A DNA stretch of 64,000 nt from Longibacter salinarum (GTDB lineage Bacteria > Bacteroidota > Rhodothermia > Rhodothermales > Salinibacteraceae). Location of the stretch: the NCBI RefSeq assembly GCF_002554795.1, contig NZ_PDEQ01000006.1, forward strand, positions 186,001 through 250,000, in the 5' to 3' direction. The position numbers and the translations under genes were made by a program. Below are positions 47,195 through 57,234 of this stretch, piece by piece; positions within the stretch are counted from its first letter, which is position 1; each line of letters opens with the position of its first letter. The notes under the pieces are model-generated. The model searched no databases and was not told the origin of the DNA. It worked only from the letters and a program-made list of their open reading frames with translations.

Positions 47195-48130
47195 ATGAAT
47201 CGGATCGACAAGTCGACATGGTACGTGGACACCGAATACCTCGGTCATGATAACCTGATTGCGACGGCGGGACTCGAAACTAGTGAGGGGCCTCTTCTCG
47301 TGGATCCGGGTCCGACGACATCTCTGGACACGCTGTCGTCGAAATTGGAGAGCGCCGGGTACGACTGGAGCGACGTAGCCGGTCTCCTGCTCACGCATAT
47401 CCATCTAGACCATGCCGGGTCGACGGGCACAATCATCCAGCACCATGCGCCGGATGCACGCGTCTTTGTGCACGAACGCGGCGCTCCCCACATGAAGCGT
47501 CCGGGTCGCTTGCTCAAGAGCGCTCGCCGCATATACGGGGACGACATGGATCGCCTGTGGGGTGATTTCGAACCGGTGCCGGAAGAGAATGTGACGGTTC
47601 TCGAGGGAGGAGAAAAGCTGGACATCGGCGGCCGCGCGATCGAGGTTTCCTACACACCCGGCCATGCCCAACACCACGTGAGCTACCACGACACGGCCAG
47701 TGGCACGGCCTTTATTGGTGACGTCGGTGGCATGCGAGTCCACGGCTCCGACTACATCGTTCCTGTGATGCCTCCACCGGACGTAGATCTTCCCGCATGG
47801 GCGACGAGCCTGGAGAAAGTTCTGGCCTGGAACCCCGACCGAATTTTTCTCACCCACTTCGGCCCGTCGGAAGACGTGGAGCGTCACATCCGTGTTGTCG
47901 CCGAGAGAATCGACGCGTTTGCCGAGACCGTGCGTCTCACGCTCGACTCGACAGAGCAGCAGGATGATGCGGAGCTTGCCGCTCGATTTGCTGAAAAAGA
48001 AAATGACCGCATGCGCAGTCACACAGATGAGGCGTACTGGGAGGCGTACGAACGCTTCGGGCAGCCGCGGGACTCGTGGAATGGTCTCGCACGCTACTGG
48101 CGCAAGCACGCGATGTCCGGAAACGGCTGA
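47195..48130 (+). CDS. MBL-fold metallo-hydrolase
   Basis: A 311-residue metallo-beta-lactamase-fold protein. The metal motif HIHLDHAG has His68, His70, Asp72 and His73. GHAQHHVSY and FIGDVGG follow as the third His and the bridging Asp. A C-terminal helical extension (about residues 230-311) is typical of MBL proteins that act on thioesters or lactones. Substrate unknown. A hairpin (48165-48187) lies 34 bases after the stop. Confidence 0.88.
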   Translation: MNRIDKSTWYVDTEYLGHDNLIATAGLETSEGPLLVDPGPTTSLDTLSSKLESAGYDWSDVAGLLLTHIHLDHAGSTGTIIQHHAPDARVFVHERGAPHMKRPGRLLKSARRIYGDDMDRLWGDFEPVPEENVTVLEGGEKLDIGGRAIEVSYTPGHAQHHVSYHDTASGTAFIGDVGGMRVHGSDYIVPVMPPPDVDLPAWATSLEKVLAWNPDRIFLTHFGPSEDVERHIRVVAERIDAFAETVRLTLDSTEQQDDAELAARFAEKENDRMRSHTDEAYWEAYERFGQPRDSWNGLARYWRKHAMSGNG

Positions 48131-48164
48131 TTACTGCCGAGCACCTGTCTCGATACCATGACTA

Positions 48165-48187
48165 TCCCATCGCGTAGCCCGATGGGA
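48165..48187 (+). terminator. Small intrinsic terminator after the MBL gene
   Basis: An eight-base-pair stem TCCCATCG/CGATGGGA with a seven-base loop is followed by CCATTTTCC. It lies 34 bases after the MBL stop and 35 bases before the next start. The U-tract is short, so efficiency may be low. Confidence 0.6.
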
Positions 48188-48222
48188 CCATTTTCCTCTC
48201 GCGAAGACCCTCTTTCCACCCG

Positions 48223-49221
48223 ATGGCGAAGACGTACAGAAAGCTGATTGCGACCAAGCTCACGACCAATTTCCGTGATGCAGCAGAATTAGTCGAGGAG
48301 GACGTACCGGAACTGAAACCGCATGAGGTCCTGATCAGAAATGTATACGCCGGAATTAATGCGACGGATGTAAATATCACGGCCGGACGGTATCAGCCCG
48401 GTGCGAAGCCGCCGATCGACCTTGGTGCGGAAGCGGCCGGCATTGTCGAGAAGGTTGGGAGCGAGGTTCGCCACCTGTCGCCCGGAGATGCGGTGGTAAC
48501 CAGCACACTGGGCGGTGGGTACCGCGAGTACAACGTGGTCCGTGCGAGCAACGCCCTTCCGGTCGACGAGCCTACGCCAGAGGCACTAAGCATCATGGTC
48601 AGCGGGTTGACGGCATCGATCGCACTGGAAGAGGTTGGCGACATGTCCAGCGGTGAAACCGTTCTGGTGACCGCGGCCGCCGGCGGAACGGGCCAGTACG
48701 CTGTGCAACTGGCGAAACGGGCTGGCAACCACGTGATTGGAACGTGCGGGAACGAGCGGAAGATGGAGCTTCTCAAAGAGCTCGGCTGCGATCATCCGAT
48801 CAATTACAACGAAGAGGATGTCCGGGACGTGCTCCGGAGCGAGTATCCAAGTGGCGTGAACCTCGTTTATGAAGGCGTCGGCGGTGAACTCTTTGATACG
48901 TGCGTGGATGCACTGGCGCGGTACGGTCGCCTCCTCAGCATTGGCTACGTGAGCGAGTATAAAGGTGGGGCGGAGAAAGTGTCGTCTGAGCGGATCTACA
49001 CGAAGCTTTTGCCGAAGAGTGCATCAATCCGCGGCTTTTTCCTGCCACACTTCGCCGAGTCGTTCGCCGATCACATGAGCCGGCTCATGAAGCTGGTCAA
49101 CAGCGGCGCGCTGCAGGTGTCGATCGATCAGAGCACCTTCGAGGGGATCGAGTCCATTCCGGACGCAGTCGAATACCTGCACACCGGGGAGAGTCGAGGA
49201 AAGGTCGTCGTGAAGTTGTAG
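48223..49221 (+). CDS. MDR-family zinc-independent reductase, quinone oxidoreductase/PTGR3 (ZADH2)-like
   Basis: A 332-residue medium-chain dehydrogenase/reductase. The N-terminal GroES-like domain has INATDVNITAGRYQPGAKPP, closely like ZADH2/prostaglandin reductase 3. The coenzyme domain has TAAAGGTGQYAVQLAKRAG, the NADPH-binding glycine motif. The zinc ligands of alcohol dehydrogenases are absent. It would reduce an alpha,beta-unsaturated carbonyl or quinone with NADPH. Its location next to acyl-CoA genes suggests an enoyl or oxo-lipid substrate, unproven. Confidence 0.9.
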   Translation: MAKTYRKLIATKLTTNFRDAAELVEEDVPELKPHEVLIRNVYAGINATDVNITAGRYQPGAKPPIDLGAEAAGIVEKVGSEVRHLSPGDAVVTSTLGGGYREYNVVRASNALPVDEPTPEALSIMVSGLTASIALEEVGDMSSGETVLVTAAAGGTGQYAVQLAKRAGNHVIGTCGNERKMELLKELGCDHPINYNEEDVRDVLRSEYPSGVNLVYEGVGGELFDTCVDALARYGRLLSIGYVSEYKGGAEKVSSERIYTKLLPKSASIRGFFLPHFAESFADHMSRLMKLVNSGALQVSIDQSTFEGIESIPDAVEYLHTGESRGKVVVKL

Positions 49222-49636
49222 CAGGACCCGTCGATCTAAGGTGATCAATGCTAGATGCATGCTGACGCCCGTTTCAGTCGTTGGATGTCCTTCGGGCGTT
49301 CGAACATGCTGAGGTGGTTTTTGCTAAATCTGCCATTTTCGGGTAAACCTCGGTCATCTATCACGTGTGTATCGCCGTGTGTGGGAGTCATTGAATTGCT
49401 CTGACGATTCACGCGCGTTGCATCCGTGGCCACGAGGTTGTAACCGGATGGCAATCACAAAACAAACCGCCCGTGGCGCCGTAACGACACCGGATTTTGT
49501 AGGAGGTTGTATGTAGCAGAATGATTGAACAGGTCGGGGGCGGAGTGAAGTGCATTCCGCCATGCCGGCCGGCAACCTTGCACGGTTCTACAATCCGACG
49601 TTCGGACTTTCCAACCGAAAACGAGGAACTTGATTT
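49222..49636. other. Intergenic region upstream of superoxide dismutase
   Basis: 415 bases with no gene recognised. Small frames on both strands lack family resemblance. It must hold the promoter of the superoxide dismutase gene; a GAGGA stretch 12 bases before its ATG is a possible weak ribosome-binding site. No clear terminator was seen after the MDR gene. Confidence 0.5.
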
Positions 49637-50251
49637 ATGGCTTTCACTCTTCCTGATCTACCGTACGACTACGACGCGCTCGAGCCGCATATCGATGAGC
49701 GCACGATGCGGATTCATCATACCAAGCATCATCAGGGCTATACGACCAAGCTGAATGCTGCCCTGGAAGGCTACGAAGACCTTCAGAAGCATAGTATTGA
49801 AGAACTTCTGTCGGCTGTCAATAACCTGCCAGCAGATGTGCAGACGGCGGTCCGGAATAACGGCGGCGGGTTTTACAACCACCGTCTCTTCTGGAATATT
49901 ATGTCGCCGAATGGCGGCGGCGAACCGACGGGTGCGCTGGCCGATGCCATCGATGAACAGTTCGGCTCATTCGACGCCTTCAAGGAGGAGTTTGGCAATA
50001 CGGCGGGAGGCCAGTTCGGTAGCGGCTGGGGCTGGCTCGTGGCCGACGCCAACGGCAAACTGACGGTTCTCAGCACGCCGAACCAGGACAACCCACTGAT
50101 GGATGGTCACCAGCCCGTCATGGGACTGGACGTATGGGAGCACGCCTACTACCTGCACTACCAGAATGAGCGTGGTACATACATCGATCACTTCTGGAAT
50201 GTGGTCGACTGGGATGCCGTGAACGAGAACTACGAGGAGATCACATCCTGA
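49637..50251 (+). CDS. sodA: Superoxide dismutase, Mn type
   Basis: A 204-residue Mn/Fe superoxide dismutase that converts superoxide to oxygen and hydrogen peroxide. Metal ligands are His27, His82 (in FYNHRLFW), Asp165 and His169 (in LDVWEHAYY). [10 protein letters not shown] and TPNQDNPL, with the Gln in the second segment, match the Mn type and not the Fe type. Length is typical. No signal peptide, so it is cytoplasmic. Followed by a strong terminator; monocistronic. Confidence 0.95.
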   Translation: MAFTLPDLPYDYDALEPHIDERTMRIHHTKHHQGYTTKLNAALEGYEDLQKHSIEELLSAVNNLPADVQTAVRNNGGGFYNHRLFWNIMSPNGGGEPTGALADAIDEQFGSFDAFKEEFGNTAGGQFGSGWGWLVADANGKLTVLSTPNQDNPLMDGHQPVMGLDVWEHAYYLHYQNERGTYIDHFWNVVDWDAVNENYEEITS

Positions 50252-50716
50252 CTCCCTCACCGACGGCCGCGTAGCGGATCCGTCTGATGCTTGACGCTCG
50301 AAGGGCAGTGGATTCACGTCCGCTGCCCTTTTTGTGATATACCAGCAAACGGAGGGGGCTGCGGTCGCGTCCGTCGGGGGTGTCAGGTGGATGGCGTGCT
50401 GCGCGTCCCCTTGAATTCGTAGCGTCCGAGCGTAGGGAAGAGGCCGAAATAGGAGCCGCGTTTAGCAAGAGATAATGAATGCCGCACGCAGTGACGCTCA
50501 CGTTACGTCAAAACTGGATACTTTCGCTGTCTCCGCGTACCATTACAAATCGAAAAACAAGCGGTATCTCGGTTGTGCGTCCAACATGTGTGGCCACACA
50601 GGGAGTCCGTTCGTCCTCCCCACGATGATAACAGGACGAACGTCCATAGACTGTGCACAAGTGCATGGTCCCGAGGTGCTGCCCGTCCCTACCACTGTAT
50701 TTCCCGGCGACGCTTC
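50252..50716. other. Intergenic region between superoxide dismutase and the Mrp operon
   Basis: 465 bases. The first part holds the terminator at 50301-50333. The remainder, about 380 bases up to mrpF, has no recognised gene and should hold the Mrp operon promoter. An AT-richer segment around 50540-50570 is the best candidate region. Confidence 0.5.
50301..50333 (+). terminator. Intrinsic terminator after superoxide dismutase
   Basis: A 12-base-pair stem AAGGGCAGTGGA/TCCGCTGCCCTT with one wobble pair and a six-base loop is followed by TTTTT. It is about 50 bases past the superoxide dismutase stop. Confidence 0.88.
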
Positions 50717-51022
50717 ATGACGCTGACTGATCTGACGCTGATCGAGTGGGTCGTTTATATTACGCTCGCGGTTTTAAGCCTCGCGATTGGCGCAGCGTTT
50801 ACACGTGTTCTGCGCGGTCCCAGTCTGCCGGATCGCGTCGTGGCGCTGGACCTCGTAGCTTATCTCGCGATGGGCTTTCTGGGTGCCTACGCAGTGCTCT
50901 CGAACCAGGAGACGTACATTGACGCTGCGCTTGTCTTGGGCCTTCTTGCGTTTCTTGGCACCGTCGCAGTGGCTCGTTATATCGAACGCGTCGAGTCGAA
51001 CGAACCCCAAGAGGAACTATGA
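50717..51022 (+). CDS. mrpF: Mrp cation/proton antiporter subunit F
   Basis: A 101-residue membrane protein with three predicted helices. VLRGPSLPDRVVALDLVAY is the MrpF signature. The frame extends to 50573, but the ATG at 50717 gives the standard length for MrpF. Its stop overlaps the start of mrpG by 4 bases (ATGA), showing coupling. It is the first gene of the operon, ahead of mrpG and then A-B-C-D-E. The complex exchanges cytoplasmic sodium for protons and helps salt and pH balance. Confidence 0.92.
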   Translation: MTLTDLTLIEWVVYITLAVLSLAIGAAFTRVLRGPSLPDRVVALDLVAYLAMGFLGAYAVLSNQETYIDAALVLGLLAFLGTVAVARYIERVESNEPQEEL

Positions 51023-51516
51023 GCGAGATCATTGCCGCCGTGCTCATGCTGGCGGGAACGGGTTTCATGTCGATAGCCGCTATTGGTTTGATTCGACTGC
51101 CCGATCTCTATACTCGGATGCACGCCATCACAAAGGCCGGCACACTCGGGATCGGTCTCCTTCTTGTAGGCGTCGCTGTATATATGGGCGACGTGAGCTT
51201 TACCACACGGGCAATCGTCGTCATCCTGTTCGTCCTGCTTACCGCTCCGGTGTCTGCACACATGATCGGCCGGGCCGGGTATCTCGGCGGCGTGTCGATG
51301 TGGCAGGGAACCGTCGTTGATCAGTGGCGCCAGACGTTTCGCGATGTTGTGGAGGAGCAAGGACGCCTTGAAATCCGCAGCTCATCGCCGGAAAACGACG
51401 TACCTGTGCATCGTACGGACGCGCTTCACGAAGGGGATCGACGCGCCCTGTTTTCTGACGTCGACCCGAAGAAGCCCGACCCGAGTAAGAAGAATTCGTC
51501 TGCTACCGACTCCTGA
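51019..51516 (+). CDS. mrpG: Mrp cation/proton antiporter subunit G
   Basis: A 165-residue protein. The first 100 residues form three helices with IGLIRLPDLYTRMHAITKAG, the MrpG signature, and TAPVSAHMIGRAGY. A polar, charged C-terminal tail of about 60 residues extends past the usual MrpG end. The start overlaps mrpF by 4 bases. A gap of 112 bases leads to mrpA. Confidence 0.9.
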   Translation: MSEIIAAVLMLAGTGFMSIAAIGLIRLPDLYTRMHAITKAGTLGIGLLLVGVAVYMGDVSFTTRAIVVILFVLLTAPVSAHMIGRAGYLGGVSMWQGTVVDQWRQTFRDVVEEQGRLEIRSSSPENDVPVHRTDALHEGDRRALFSDVDPKKPDPSKKNSSATDS

Positions 51517-51628
51517 CGTGCAGACACGCTCTGACCGAAGCGTTTCGGTCTCGTTCTACATCGTCCGCGGGCTGTTGCCTCACCGCTTCCCCGGTCGATC
51601 GTCCCTCGCTCACGTATGACTCGCCCTC

Positions 51629-54121
51629 ATGCTGCTGGCTGTTCTTAGCGTTTTCGCCGCTGCCGCCATTGCCCCGCTCGTCGTCCGCCTCACGCGGAAA
51701 GCCTCCGGCTGGATTCTGGCGACGGTGCCTCTCGGTGCGTTCGTCTACTTCCTGCTTCAGGCCGGACACGTTACGCACGAAGGCGCCATCCGGCAGTCGA
51801 CCACGTGGTTTCCCGCCTACGACCTCCCCCTGTCTTTTTATCTGGACGGGCTGAGTCTGCTCTTTGCCCTCCTCGTCACGGGGATCGGCACGCTGATCGT
51901 CGTGTATGCGGGTGGGTACCTCAAGCATAGCGACGAGCTCGGACGATTCTACGTCCAGCTCCTGTCATTTATGGGCGCGATGCTCGGGCTCGTCCTCGCG
52001 GACAATGCGATTGTCTTCTTTATCTTCTTCGAGCTGACGAGCCTCACCTCGTATCTGCTGATCGGCTTCTACCACAACGAAGAAGATTCCCGTCGTGCCG
52101 CCCGGAAAGCGCTCATCGTGACCGGGACAGGTGGGCTCGCTCTCATGGCCGGGCTCGTTCTCCTGCAGCAGGTCACCGGGACCTGGGAGTTCAGCGAAAT
52201 GCTGGCGATGGGAGACATGGTCTCGCAGTCGCCGCTCTACCTGGGCATCTTCATTCTGGTCTGTGCCGGTGCGTTCACGAAGTCCGCGCAGTTTCCCTTC
52301 CACTTCTGGCTCCCGGCTGCGATGGCGGGCCCGACGCCCGTTAGCGCATACCTGCACTCCGCGACGATGGTCAAGGCCGGTGTCTTCATTCTCGCGCGAT
52401 TGCATCCCGTTCTTGGCGGCACGGAGGTGTGGACGACCACGCTCGTGCTGTTCGGCGGCTTCACGATGGTGCTGACGGCATGGCTCGCACTGCGCTACAC
52501 GGATTTAAAGCAAATCCTGGCGTATACGACGACCATGGTCCTGGGGCTGCTCACAATGCTCCTGGGCGTTGGGACCGAGGAGGCCATCGCCGCAATGGTC
52601 ACCTTCACACTCGTTCACGCGCTCTACAAAGGGGCACTCTTCATGCTGGCCGGTAACATCGATCACGAGACCGGGACGCGCGATTTGACCGAACTCGGTG
52701 GGCTTCGCGCCGCCATGCCGATCACGATGGCTGGCGGCCTCGCAGCCGCCTTGTCTATGTCCGGCATTCCTCCATTCTTTGGCTTCATCGGAAAAGAGAT
52801 TACGTACGAAGCCGCCCTCCACGGCGGAAGCTGGAGCACATTGATTCTTGTCGCGAGCGTTCTCGCAAATGCTGCGCTGGTCGCATCCGGGCTCCTTGTT
52901 GGTCTGAAACCGTTCATCGGAGAGGTGAAAGGCGCGTTCACACGTGAGCCGCACGAAGCGCCGCTGAGCATGTACCTCGGCCCCTGCGTTCTTGGCGGAC
53001 TGGGACTACTGCTCGGCGTCTACCCAGCCCTGGTCGATCATGGGCTTCTGCAGACGGCCCAGGCTGGAATCATGCAGGAGACCCACGAGCTGCATCTGGC
53101 CCTCTGGCATGGCGTGAACCCGGCTCTTATTGCGAGCCTCGTCACATTCGCACTCGGCTTCGGCATCTACTATCTCTGGGAACGCCTGCACGAGAGCACC
53201 GCGATGGTTGGGTTCGGGCGGGCCTTCGCCGACGCGCCGGGCGACGGATTCGAGCGTATGCTCTATGGCCTGGGGAGAGGAAGCTACTCGATTACGAATG
53301 CTCTGCAGACGGGCAAATTCCGCCGTTACCTGCTGCTCATCTTTTTGGGCACCATCGTTATGGTCGGCGGAGCCCTGATTGCGGAATCATCGATCTCCTG
53401 GCCGACCGAACTCGGTGAGGTTCGTTATTACGAAGCCGCCCTCGCCGGACTGATTGTGCTGTCGGCCCTGGCCGCGGTCCGGGCGCACGACCGCTTCGTC
53501 GCTATCCTTGCGCTCAGCATCGGTGGATACAGCGTTGCCCTGCTTTACCTGCTGTTCGGCGCGCCTGACCTCGCGATGACGCAGTTCTCGGTCGAGACAC
53601 TGACGCTCATTCTGCTCGTGATTGTTTTAATTCACCTGCCGAATATCGAAGGGCACGAGCCCGTGGCAAGGCGAATCCGCGATGCCGTGGTGTCGCTGGG
53701 CGTCGGCGCCATCGTTACGACCGTGGCGTTTGCTGCGCTGTCGTTCCCGCTTGACCGCTCTGTGTCTGACTTCATGACGAACAACAGCTATACGGCTGCG
53801 CAGGGGTCGAATGTCGTGAATGTCATTCTGGTCGACTACCGTGGCCTTGATACGTTTGGCGAAATCACCGTCCTGACGATGGCGGCTCTCGGCGTATTCG
53901 TCATGATGCGGATGCGACGGATTCGTCTGCCGGAGATTCTCGGCACGCGTTTCCATTCCGAAGACGTCCCTGCAGATGGAATGCAGAAGGAAGCCGAACT
54001 AACCGACGCTGGCGAAACGCCACCTGAGGATCCAGGACCGAAAGATGAGAGCGGTACCGAAGTTCACCCCGAAGACGAGGCGGCGGAAGAAGAGGAAACG
54101 ACATCGGACAATCGAAGCTAA
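51629..54121 (+). CDS. mrpA: Mrp cation/proton antiporter subunit A
   Basis: An 830-residue polytopic membrane protein related to Nuo[21 protein letters not shown] and [15 protein letters not shown] are the antiporter-core signatures with the conserved Lys. The C-terminal part contains MbhD/MbhE-like segments ([18 protein letters not shown] and [19 protein letters not shown]) that end the usual MrpA. A strongly acidic soluble tail of about 60 residues follows, which is unusual. It is the largest subunit and forms the proton and cation path with MrpD. Confidence 0.93.
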   Translation: MLLAVLSVFAAAAIAPLVVRLTRKASGWILATVPLGAFVYFLLQAGHVTHEGAIRQSTTWFPAYDLPLSFYLDGLSLLFALLVTGIGTLIVVYAGGYLKHSDELGRFYVQLLSFMGAMLGLVLADNAIVFFIFFELTSLTSYLLIGFYHNEEDSRRAARKALIVTGTGGLALMAGLVLLQQVTGTWEFSEMLAMGDMVSQSPLYLGIFILVCAGAFTKSAQFPFHFWLPAAMAGPTPVSAYLHSATMVKAGVFILARLHPVLGGTEVWTTTLVLFGGFTMVLTAWLALRYTDLKQILAYTTTMVLGLLTMLLGVGTEEAIAAMVTFTLVHALYKGALFMLAGNIDHETGTRDLTELGGLRAAMPITMAGGLAAALSMSGIPPFFGFIGKEITYEAALHGGSWSTLILVASVLANAALVASGLLVGLKPFIGEVKGAFTREPHEAPLSMYLGPCVLGGLGLLLGVYPALVDHGLLQTAQAGIMQETHELHLALWHGVNPALIASLVTFALGFGIYYLWERLHESTAMVGFGRAFADAPGDGFERMLYGLGRGSYSITNALQTGKFRRYLLLIFLGTIVMVGGALIAESSISWPTELGEVRYYEAALAGLIVLSALAAVRAHDRFVAILALSIGGYSVALLYLLFGAPDLAMTQFSVETLTLILLVIVLIHLPNIEGHEPVARRIRDAVVSLGVGAIVTTVAFAALSFPLDRSVSDFMTNNSYTAAQGSNVVNVILVDYRGLDTFGEITVLTMAALGVFVMMRMRRIRLPEILGTRFHSEDVPADGMQKEAELTDAGETPPEDPGPKDESGTEVHPEDEAAEEEETTSDNRS

Positions 54122-54171
54122 TCCGACATCGTTTCCCGCTCCGTAGCCCCCTGACCTGTTCTCAACGTGCT

Positions 54172-54612
54172 ATGATTCAATCGCTGATTCTCCAGATCGC
54201 CACGCGCCTGCTCGTGCCGATTCTGCTCGTATTCTCGGTGTTCATGCTTCTCCGAGGTCATAATCTCCCCGGTGGCGGTTTCGTGGGGGGGCTGGTCGCT
54301 GCAAGTGCGTTCGTTCTGTATGCACTCGCCGTCGGTGTAGACGGTGCTCGTCGCGTCCTTCGGATTGAACCACGGACGCTTCTCGGAACGGGATTGGCCT
54401 TGGCACTCGGAGCCGGACTTCTGGCACTCGGAACGGGCAACTCGTTTTTGCAGAGCCTCTGGCTCAAGGTTCCGCTGCCGGGTCTCGACGATCCGCTCAA
54501 ACTCGGGTCGACCCTTGCTTTCGACATCGGGGTGATGTTTGTCGTCGTCGGCACCGTGCTTCTGATGGTGTTTAGCGTGGAAGACCGCGTGCCCGGACTC
54601 ATCGACGACTAG
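54172..54612 (+). CDS. mrpB: Mrp cation/proton antiporter subunit B
   Basis: A 146-residue membrane protein with about four helices. [20 protein letters not shown] is the MnhB/MrpB signature and [18 protein letters not shown] the C-terminal helix. It lies 50 bases after mrpA and 64 bases before mrpC. Part of the Mrp complex in the inner membrane. Confidence 0.92.
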   Translation: MIQSLILQIATRLLVPILLVFSVFMLLRGHNLPGGGFVGGLVAASAFVLYALAVGVDGARRVLRIEPRTLLGTGLALALGAGLLALGTGNSFLQSLWLKVPLPGLDDPLKLGSTLAFDIGVMFVVVGTVLLMVFSVEDRVPGLIDD

Positions 54613-54676
54613 TTCTGTTTTGCCGACGGGCACTGCCAGCGCCCTACGCTGATTCTGATCGACCTGACTTGCTGTT

Positions 54677-55069
54677 ATGGAATTGATTCTTGCAGTCGTT
54701 TCGGGGCTACTCTTCGCCGCGAGCTTTTACCTGCTCCTGCGTCGTAACCTGCTCCGTTTTGTCATCGGCATTATCATCCTGGGTAATGCTGTCAACCTGC
54801 TCATCTTCACGATGGGACGGTTGACCCGGGAGGTGCCGCCCGTCATTCCGTATGGGCAAAAGACGATTGAGGGGGCGTATGCCAACCCGCTTCCTCAGGC
54901 ACTCATCCTGACGGCTATCGTGATCAGCTTTGGCCTGCTAGCGTTTACGCTCGTACTCATATATCGAAATTACACCGTGTCGGAAACCGTCGATGCGGAC
55001 AACCTCATGGCGTCTGAGCCTAAGCGTGACGTGGACCTTCAGACGGAAGACAAGCGCCTGCCCGCGTAA
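54677..55069 (+). CDS. mrpC: Mrp cation/proton antiporter subunit C
   Basis: A 130-residue NuoK-like membrane protein with three helices. IGIIILGNAVNLLIFTMGR and DPLPQALILTAIVIS-like NPLPQALILTAIVISFGLLA match MrpC. A charged C-terminal tail extends beyond the last helix. It lies 65 bases before mrpD. Confidence 0.92.
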   Translation: MELILAVVSGLLFAASFYLLLRRNLLRFVIGIIILGNAVNLLIFTMGRLTREVPPVIPYGQKTIEGAYANPLPQALILTAIVISFGLLAFTLVLIYRNYTVSETVDADNLMASEPKRDVDLQTEDKRLPA

Positions 55070-55134
55070 ACCCGCGCTGTAGGTCGTACCCGAGCCATCC
55101 CCCCTGAATTCGCCCTGACTTCCTTACCCTGCCG

Positions 55135-56622
55135 ATGAAGGTTCTTCTTGTACTTCCGGTAATCATCCCAGCCTTAACCGGCATTTTGACGCTATTGCTG
55201 CGTCGGTCGCGGAGGGCCCAGCGCGTCCTCAGCGTTCTGGGGGCGACCGCATTGCTCGGCGCCTCGTCTGTTATCCTGTGGAACGTGCAGACGGAGGGGA
55301 TTCAGGTTGCTCAAATGGGCGATTGGGCGGCTCCCTTCGGGATTACGCTCGTCGCGGACGCGTTCTCAGCCGGTCTCATCACGATCTCTGCGTTCGTGGC
55401 GCTCGCCGTCGCTGTCTATGCGTTGCGGGGCATGGACGTGGAACGTGAGTTTTTCGGCTTTCACACGCTGCTGCACCTCCTGATGATGGGGATCAACGGG
55501 GCGTTCATTACGGGCGACCTGTTTAATATGTACGTGTGGTTTGAGGTGCTTCTGATTGCCTCGTTCGTCCTGCTCGTGCTCGGTAACGAAGAGCGGCAGC
55601 TGGATGGGGCGGTCAAATACGTTGGCATCAACCTCGTCGCCTCCGTGTCCTTCCTCACGGCCATCGGACTGCTGTACGGCTTCACCGGCTCGCTTAACTT
55701 CGCGGACATTGCGACCAGCATGGGCAATATCCGCGAGGCGGGCCTGGAGGCGACGATCGCCGCTCTGTTTCTCGTTGGCTTCGGCATAAAAGCGGGGCTC
55801 TTCCCGCTCTATTTCTGGCTTCCTGCGTCCTATCACACGCCGCCCGCACCTGTGTCGGCAATCTTCGCCGGCCTCCTGACGAAAGTCGGCGTGTACTCGT
55901 TGATTCGCATCTTCACCCTGCTCTTCCCCGAGCCGACCGGATACACGAAAACACTCCTTCTGGTCGTCGCCGGTCTCACCATGGTCATCGGCGTGCTCGG
56001 TGCAGTGACGGAGCGAAATGTGAACCGCCTGCTCGCGTTTCTCGTGATCAGCGCAATGGGCTATGTCGTAATGGGCCTCGGCTTCTTTACGACGCTCGGC
56101 CTCGCCGGCGCCGTCTTCTACATCTTCCAGGATATCCCGGTCAAAGCCTCTCTTTTCCTTATCGGAGGCGTGATGGAGCGGGAGACGGGGACGACGGAAA
56201 TCGGAAAGATGGGCGGGTTGTATACGCATCGTCCGTTGCTCGCACTGGCGTTCATCGTCCCAGCGTTTTCGCTTGCCGGCTTCCCACCGTTTCCAGGCTT
56301 CTGGGGTAAATTGACGCTTGTTCAGGCGGGACTTGAGACAGAGAACTATCTCATCGTAGCCGTCGCGCTGCTCGTCGGCGCCCTCACGCTCCTGGTCGTC
56401 GGCCAACTCTGGGCGCGCGCGTTCTGGAGTCCCGCCCGGGAGGACGGGCTGGTGAGTACCGACACGTTCCTGCAGCGGTCCGTGCTTCAGACGCCCATCG
56501 TGGTGCTGGCCGTCGCCCTTTTTGCCGTCGGTCTCTACGCACAGCCGCTCTTCGAACTTGCTCACCAGGCAGCGACGAACCTGACGAACACCGCCCCCTA
56601 CATCCAGGCGGTTCTCGGATAG
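55135..56622 (+). CDS. mrpD: Mrp cation/proton antiporter subunit D
   Basis: A 495-residue NuoM/NuoN-like membrane protein with about 14 helices. GDLFNMYVWFEVLLIASFVL carries the conserved Glu, and GLFPLYFWLPASYHTPPAP the core HTPP-like proton-path motif. KVGVYSLIRIFTLLFP holds the conserved Lys. Length is typical for MrpD. Together with MrpA it forms the ion path. Confidence 0.94.
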   Translation: MKVLLVLPVIIPALTGILTLLLRRSRRAQRVLSVLGATALLGASSVILWNVQTEGIQVAQMGDWAAPFGITLVADAFSAGLITISAFVALAVAVYALRGMDVEREFFGFHTLLHLLMMGINGAFITGDLFNMYVWFEVLLIASFVLLVLGNEERQLDGAVKYVGINLVASVSFLTAIGLLYGFTGSLNFADIATSMGNIREAGLEATIAALFLVGFGIKAGLFPLYFWLPASYHTPPAPVSAIFAGLLTKVGVYSLIRIFTLLFPEPTGYTKTLLLVVAGLTMVIGVLGAVTERNVNRLLAFLVISAMGYVVMGLGFFTTLGLAGAVFYIFQDIPVKASLFLIGGVMERETGTTEIGKMGGLYTHRPLLALAFIVPAFSLAGFPPFPGFWGKLTLVQAGLETENYLIVAVALLVGALTLLVVGQLWARAFWSPAREDGLVSTDTFLQRSVLQTPIVVLAVALFAVGLYAQPLFELAHQAATNLTNTAPYIQAVLG

Positions 56623-56700
56623 TCGCCGGCGCCGCGTGCCTCGCGTGATGGTGCGCCCTTCACCTTCGTTCACCTGTTCCCGTTTTTCCCTTTCCAGCTG

Positions 56701-57234
56701 ATGCTTGCTACGACGATCCGCTCACTGGTTCTGGCACTCATCTGGGTGTCGTTGCAGGGGACATTCACGGTCCCGAATCTGATCTTCGGCCTCTTGCTCG
56801 GCGCGGCCGTCACGGTGTTCTCGCAGCCGATCTTCGATCGGGCCGATGATAAGGGCACGCTTCGGGGCGCGAACCCTGTGCGTCGGATGTACCGCATCGT
56901 GGTCCTGTTCCTCGTCTTTTTGCGCGAGCTAGCCATCTCGAGCGTTCGTGTCGCTCGGATTACGGTCGCTCCGACGCTGAACATCCGGTCCGCCGTAATT
57001 GAGTACCCGCTGGACGTGACAACGAACCGGGAGATTACGGCGCTTTCGAACCTTATCACGCTCACGCCCGGGACGATGACCCTTGACGTCTCGTCCGATA
57101 AAAAGCATCTTTACATCCACAGCATGGCGATCGAATCTGATGATGGTCAGGGCGTGATTTCTGATATCAAGCGGTCGTTGGAGAAGCATGTCCAACTCGC
57201 CTTCGGTCCAGTCAACCAGGAAACAGCCGAATGA
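56701..57234 (+). CDS. mrpE: Mrp cation/proton antiporter subunit E
   Basis: A 177-residue protein with two hydrophobic N-terminal segments and a soluble C-terminal domain. NLIFGLLLGAAVTVF and LITLTPGTMTLDVS match MrpE. Its stop overlaps the start of the phosphopantetheinyl transferase gene by 4 bases, so the two are coupled. Last Mrp gene of this operon. Confidence 0.92.
   Translation: MLATTIRSLVLALIWVSLQGTFTVPNLIFGLLLGAAVTVFSQPIFDRADDKGTLRGANPVRRMYRIVVLFLVFLRELAISSVRVARITVAPTLNIRSAVIEYPLDVTTNREITALSNLITLTPGTMTLDVSSDKKHLYIHSMAIESDDGQGVISDIKRSLEKHVQLAFGPVNQETAE

Noticed and set aside
55366-56673. 435-codon minus-strand frame opposite mrpD
   Set aside because: It is very rich in Arg, Glu and His, typical of the antisense of a hydrophobic membrane protein; mrpD is certain.
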